NCBI RefSeq assembly: GCF_002079055.1
Contig: NC_047494.1
Location: 248,001-312,000, forward strand
Direction of reading: 5' to 3'
Length of the DNA stretch: 64,000 nt
Origin: Saccharomyces paradoxus
Lineage: Eukaryota; Ascomycota; Saccharomycetes; Saccharomycetales; Saccharomycetaceae
Part shown: piece after piece, positions 63,890 through 64,000 of the stretch
How positions within the stretch are numbered: position 1 is the stretch's first letter
How the letters are laid out: each line of letters opens with the position of its first letter
Program-made: the position numbers and the translations under genes
Notes under the pieces: generated by a model
Databases searched by the model: none
Seen by the model: only the letters and a program-made list of their open reading frames with translations
What the model was told of the DNA's origin: nothing

Positions 63890-64000
63890 TCATTTTAAAT
63901 GGGACTTTTTCACTTGTAAACTTTTGACCTGCTCTTCTAGTTTTTTTACCTTGCCTTGAATTTCTTCCAAGTCACCGTTCAGTCTGATTCTTTCATTAAC
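63890..64000 (-). CDS. CDC12: Cdc12 septin, C-terminal coiled coil only (5' part outside window)
   Basis: The last 36 codons plus stop (TGA at 63890-63892, minus strand) run off the right edge. The tail ends VKKLEEQVKSLQVKKSHLK, a heptad-patterned coiled coil matching the end of Cdc12, a bud-neck septin that pairs with Cdc3. The GTPase domain lies outside. It converges with TRR2 across a 187-bp AT-rich spacer containing TACATACATATATATATG. Confidence 0.9.
   Translation of the reverse strand, partial: VNERIRLNGDLEEIQGKVKKLEEQVKSLQVKKSHLK

Overview
This window is a gene-dense stretch of a Saccharomyces sensu stricto nuclear chromosome. It is collinear with S. cerevisiae chromosome VIII right arm from YHR080C (LAM4) to YHR107C (CDC12). 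Protein lengths match the S. cerevisiae ones exactly or nearly so (TRA1 3744 aa, STE12 688, NAM8 523, SAM35 329, IPI1 334, RPF1 295, YNG2 282, SBE22 852, GRE3 327, TRR2 342). Scattered substitutions, a few percent in fast-evolving proteins such as Ste12 and Kic1 as I recall the references, are more than I expect between S. cerevisiae strains. The best guess is S. paradoxus or a similarly close relative. This is an inference from memory, not an alignment. Introns carry canonical GTATGT and TACTAAC signals, promoters carry yeast TATA, PAC, RRPE, STRE and PRE elements, and spacers are AT-rich. All of this fits a budding yeast.

Layout. 1-4068: LAM4 (sterol transfer at ER-plasma membrane contacts), cut by the left edge. 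4.8-21.8 kb: a mixed block with LRP1 (exosome cofactor), KSP1 (kinase), SAM35 (mitochondrial outer membrane assembly), STE12 (mating/filamentation factor), IPI1 (pre-60S), NAM8 (U1 snRNP), RTC3 (Sdo1-like stress protein), RPF1 (pre-60S), GAR1 (H/ACA snoRNP) and YNG2 (NuA4 PHD subunit). Four of these are RNA/ribosome-biogenesis genes, three of them with PAC-type promoter elements. 22.0-24.0 kb: MSR1, mitochondrial arginyl-tRNA synthetase. 24.3-33.5 kb: a tandem hexose transporter cluster HXT4-HXT1-HXT5, all on the minus strand, separated by ~2 kb promoters with Rgt1, Mig1 or STRE motifs. 34.5-39.0 kb: PAL2 (intron-containing, endocytic) and SFB3 (Sec24-type COPII). 39.9-51.1 kb: TRA1, the giant SAGA/NuA4 scaffold. 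51.2-64.0 kb: GEP4, BIG1 (intron), KIC1, SBE22, GRE3, YPT35, TRR2 and the 3' end of CDC12.

Functional links. TRA1 and YNG2 are both NuA4 subunits. KIC1, SBE22, BIG1 and CDC12 all bear on cell wall and bud morphogenesis. LRP1, IPI1, RPF1 and GAR1 belong to the ribosome/RNA-processing regulon. HXT1/4/5 give low-affinity, glucose-repressible and stress/starvation hexose uptake. LAM4, HXT, PAL2, SBE22 and TRR2 each have a whole-genome-duplication partner in one block of S. cerevisiae chromosome IV.

I see no Ty element or solo LTR, no tRNA, rRNA or snoRNA gene, no CRISPR and no foreign cargo. I do not find a previously undescribed system. The most useful observations are a 129-bp perfectly identical tract shared by HXT4 and HXT1 (probable gene conversion), a G-quadruplex-capable G-run at a Mig1-like site in the HXT4 promoter, an internal methionine in TRR2 that lines up with the start of cytosolic Trr1, an intron in PAL2 lying between two NPF motifs, and loss of an intact AHT1 reading frame.
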